Assembly: GCA_022885665.1 (NCBI GenBank)
Contig: JAGQDJ010000105.1
Coordinates: 1 to 64,000, forward strand
DNA: 64,000 bases
DNA from: Triops longicaudatus
Taxonomy: Eukaryota > Arthropoda > Branchiopoda > Notostraca > Triopsidae
Direction: 5' to 3'
Both the position numbers and the translations under genes were made by a program. Below the pieces are notes generated by a model. The model was not told the DNA's origin. It did no database searches and saw nothing but the letters and a program-made list of their open reading frames with translations. This document shows, one piece after another, positions 62,246 to 64,000 of this stretch (positions within the stretch are counted from its first letter, which is position 1; every line of letters starts with the position of its first letter).

Positions 62246-64000
62246 GTGAGTCGTGACGCACAACAGTTTTGCTTGTGCTCTTAGTAGCTTGAGAGGGGAA
62301 TGGACCACCGCCTTAGAGAAACCTTTAGGCGAAGATGCATCATAAAGTTTATGTGTTCGTAAACGGTGGAACCACATTTTATAATGTACTCTGCGAAATG
62401 GCGCGTTTTGAGTGTAGTTGGCTCGTTTGCAAGGTCATCCTCATTTTTTCGCACCCATTCCTTCTCGGAAAAAATACTAAGATGTCACTAAAAATCTGTC
62501 GCAGCCATCGTTGTTTATAACCTTTTTTTTTTAAAAAAAAAAATAACTTTACGTTTTCGAGCTAATGCATTAGGTAGAGTTACGTATTTATTTCAATGGT
62601 ACGAGAATCTTCCTTGTATTTTTATCTGGATTGTTAGTTACCAGAAATGGAGAAATAGAGCAACTACACTTTTAGCATACTTAGTAAGGTAAGGTCATAT
62701 AAGATGATTCATGAGCGTTTGTTTGGGAAAGTGCTAGTCTCGGTCATGTTGATATGACATCTTTTTTCCCCTGCCTCGGGTTGTTTTTGTTAGTTTTCGT
62801 GTTGCATTTCTTTGGATGTCCGTCCTCCTCATCTGGGAGGATGTGTGTTTAAATTGGGGATTTTAGTCACGTGTTATAAAGGGTCCTCCGCACACTCCGA
62901 AGCCGTGACAAGAGCTTTCGCAGCAACAGCAGTCGACCAAGTTTCGTTCAAGCTTTGACAACTTGCTAATGAAGTTTCCTGCATAAGATCCGCATTTATC
63001 CCAAGTTTTGGAGTAACTAGCCTTGGTCACTGAAAAGGCGTTAAAATTCTAGTTCATTTGACAATAAGTTTGAATGTTACACGAGTTGAAAAGCGTTAGT
63101 GTGACAGACCGTCTCAGTTCGCGAGGATTCTTCTGCAACTTTTCATTAAATTTCGCCCAATTGGAACCGAACTGAGCGGCCGTGAAACATACGTATAGAA
63201 TACGTAGGAAACTGGCACTTTAGCGAAAAGGCGTCGTTATGTCGGTTATGTGGATGAATTACATCCGGATGCGATGTCGTACAGTCGCAAGACAGCGGAA
63301 GATCAGTCAGGCAAGTAGTTTAATCTCAAAAAGTAAATTAATTACAAATTGACAGGCTAAAAGCGAAAGCGCGCGCTTTCATGTTATTGATTAGCGTGGA
63401 TTATGTGAAAATGTGTGTCCGTGCGCCGTTATTATAGATCTATCCGTTCCTGAAATGTTTCTCATTTAAAGAATGTAGCCTTGAACAGTTAATAGTTTAC
63501 CTCGTTAAAACTGGATATCACGAGAACTGTCTCATCTCTCATTGCACCCTTCTTAACAAGGTTTTGATAGTTTACGACGTGCTGGCAAAGGGGCGGAAAG
63601 AATTTGCTAATCGCTTTAGCTATTTTGTTCTTTTGGGCGGAGGGCCAACATAAAATTCTATTGTTGAAATTGTTCACAAGACTTATCTTGTCAACTGACC
63701 TATGAACCTCCTATATAGGACCAGAGGAAAAGAAAGAAAGGGTGTACGGAATAGGGAAGTGAAGAGTAGATGGCGAAGAAGAAAGCGAACGAACGGAAAA
63801 GGAAATGAAATTAAACACATGGGTTCAGTCTGTACCAGACTGTCGGGATCAACAAATGGTTCTTTTTACTTAGATTTGCGCAGTACTGGTAACAAAATTC
63901 TGGCACAACCCTACGCAATTTTTCATATTGGCATACCAGGTTTTTAGTGTCCTTTAGTGTTTGTGAAGTAAATCTAGTTCACAAAGCTGAAATTGTGTTA
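61041..64000 (+). other. Start of a long PHLDB intron, runs past the window edge
   Basis: After the donor at 61041 no exon resembling the expected second coiled coil or PH domain (for example a GYLVKMGG...WKKRWFVFD-type motif) was found up to 64000. It contains a run of 33 T (62208-62240) and a T/A simple repeat (about 62522-62545). A Lys/Arg-rich frame at 63702-63947 has no recognised motif. Confidence 0.6.
62208..62240. repeat. Poly-T tract (33 T)
   Basis: Thirty-three consecutive T inside the last visible PHLDB intron. On the minus strand it would read as a poly-A tail. No retroposed coding sequence is recognisable on either side. Confidence 0.9.

Noticed and set aside
63702..63947. Lys/Arg-rich frame near the right edge as a missing PHLDB exon
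   Set aside because: It does not match the expected second coiled coil or PH domain and has no clear acceptor in phase.
1..64000. tRNA, rRNA or CRISPR loci
   Set aside because: No B-box-like GGTTCGAATCC context with a folding partner, no rRNA-like stretch and no regular direct-repeat array was seen by eye; a tRNAscan-SE run would settle the tRNA question.

Overview
The window is animal nuclear DNA, AT-rich, with spliced genes on both strands. Introns are mostly 45-130 nt, start with GT and often end in a T-run plus ATAG or TTAG. The gene content (polo kinase, EMC3, PIGV, LARS2, GGCT, ACP7-type phosphatase, PHLDB, a DUF229 ectoenzyme with a dead paralogue, a klingon/wrapper-like Ig/FN3 protein) points to an invertebrate, probably an ecdysozoan such as a tardigrade or arthropod relative. 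I cannot fix the phylum. I rebuilt the exon-intron structures by hand, checking splice phase at each junction and comparing with remembered family members. No database search was run.

Layout. 1-579: tail of a non-LTR retrotransposon (+) with an inverted repeat. 580-9646: gene-poor, with one isolated 5' coding exon on the minus strand (5086-5134). 9647-10567: small gene whose N-terminus resembles the vertebrate meiotic protein REDIC1/C12orf40 (+). 11219-12744: EMC3 (-). 13637-16486: PLK1 (+). 17170-18947: PIGV (-). 19219-23656: mitochondrial leucyl-tRNA synthetase LARS2 (+). 23752-24421: GGCT (-). 25323-26396: intronless orphan class A GPCR (-). 28501-29908: dead DUF229 copy (-). 30939-33014: intact DUF229 enzyme (-). 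33574-36965: purple acid phosphatase (-). 37470-37612 and 46003-46185: two copies of a putative dispersed repeat. 40244-44878: three-Ig, one-FN3, Thr-rich, probably GPI-anchored adhesion protein (+). 49492 to beyond 61040: PHLDB-type FHA and coiled-coil protein (+); its PH domain lies past the right edge.

Functional view. 9.6-24.4 kb is a compact housekeeping block of alternating strands: the first pair is convergent, then EMC3/PLK1 and PIGV/LARS2 are divergent, and PLK1/PIGV and LARS2/GGCT are convergent. It covers ER membrane-protein insertion, mitosis, GPI-anchor synthesis, mitochondrial translation and glutathione turnover. 25-37 kb is a same-strand run of cell-surface or secreted genes (receptor, DUF229 ectoenzymes, acid phosphatase). 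40-61 kb holds two long genes of adhesion and cortical cytoskeleton. No tRNA, rRNA, CRISPR or clear new multi-gene system was seen. The most unusual items are the REDIC1-like gene, the adjacent live and dead DUF229 copies, the orphan receptor, and the retroelement tail with flanking inverted repeat.
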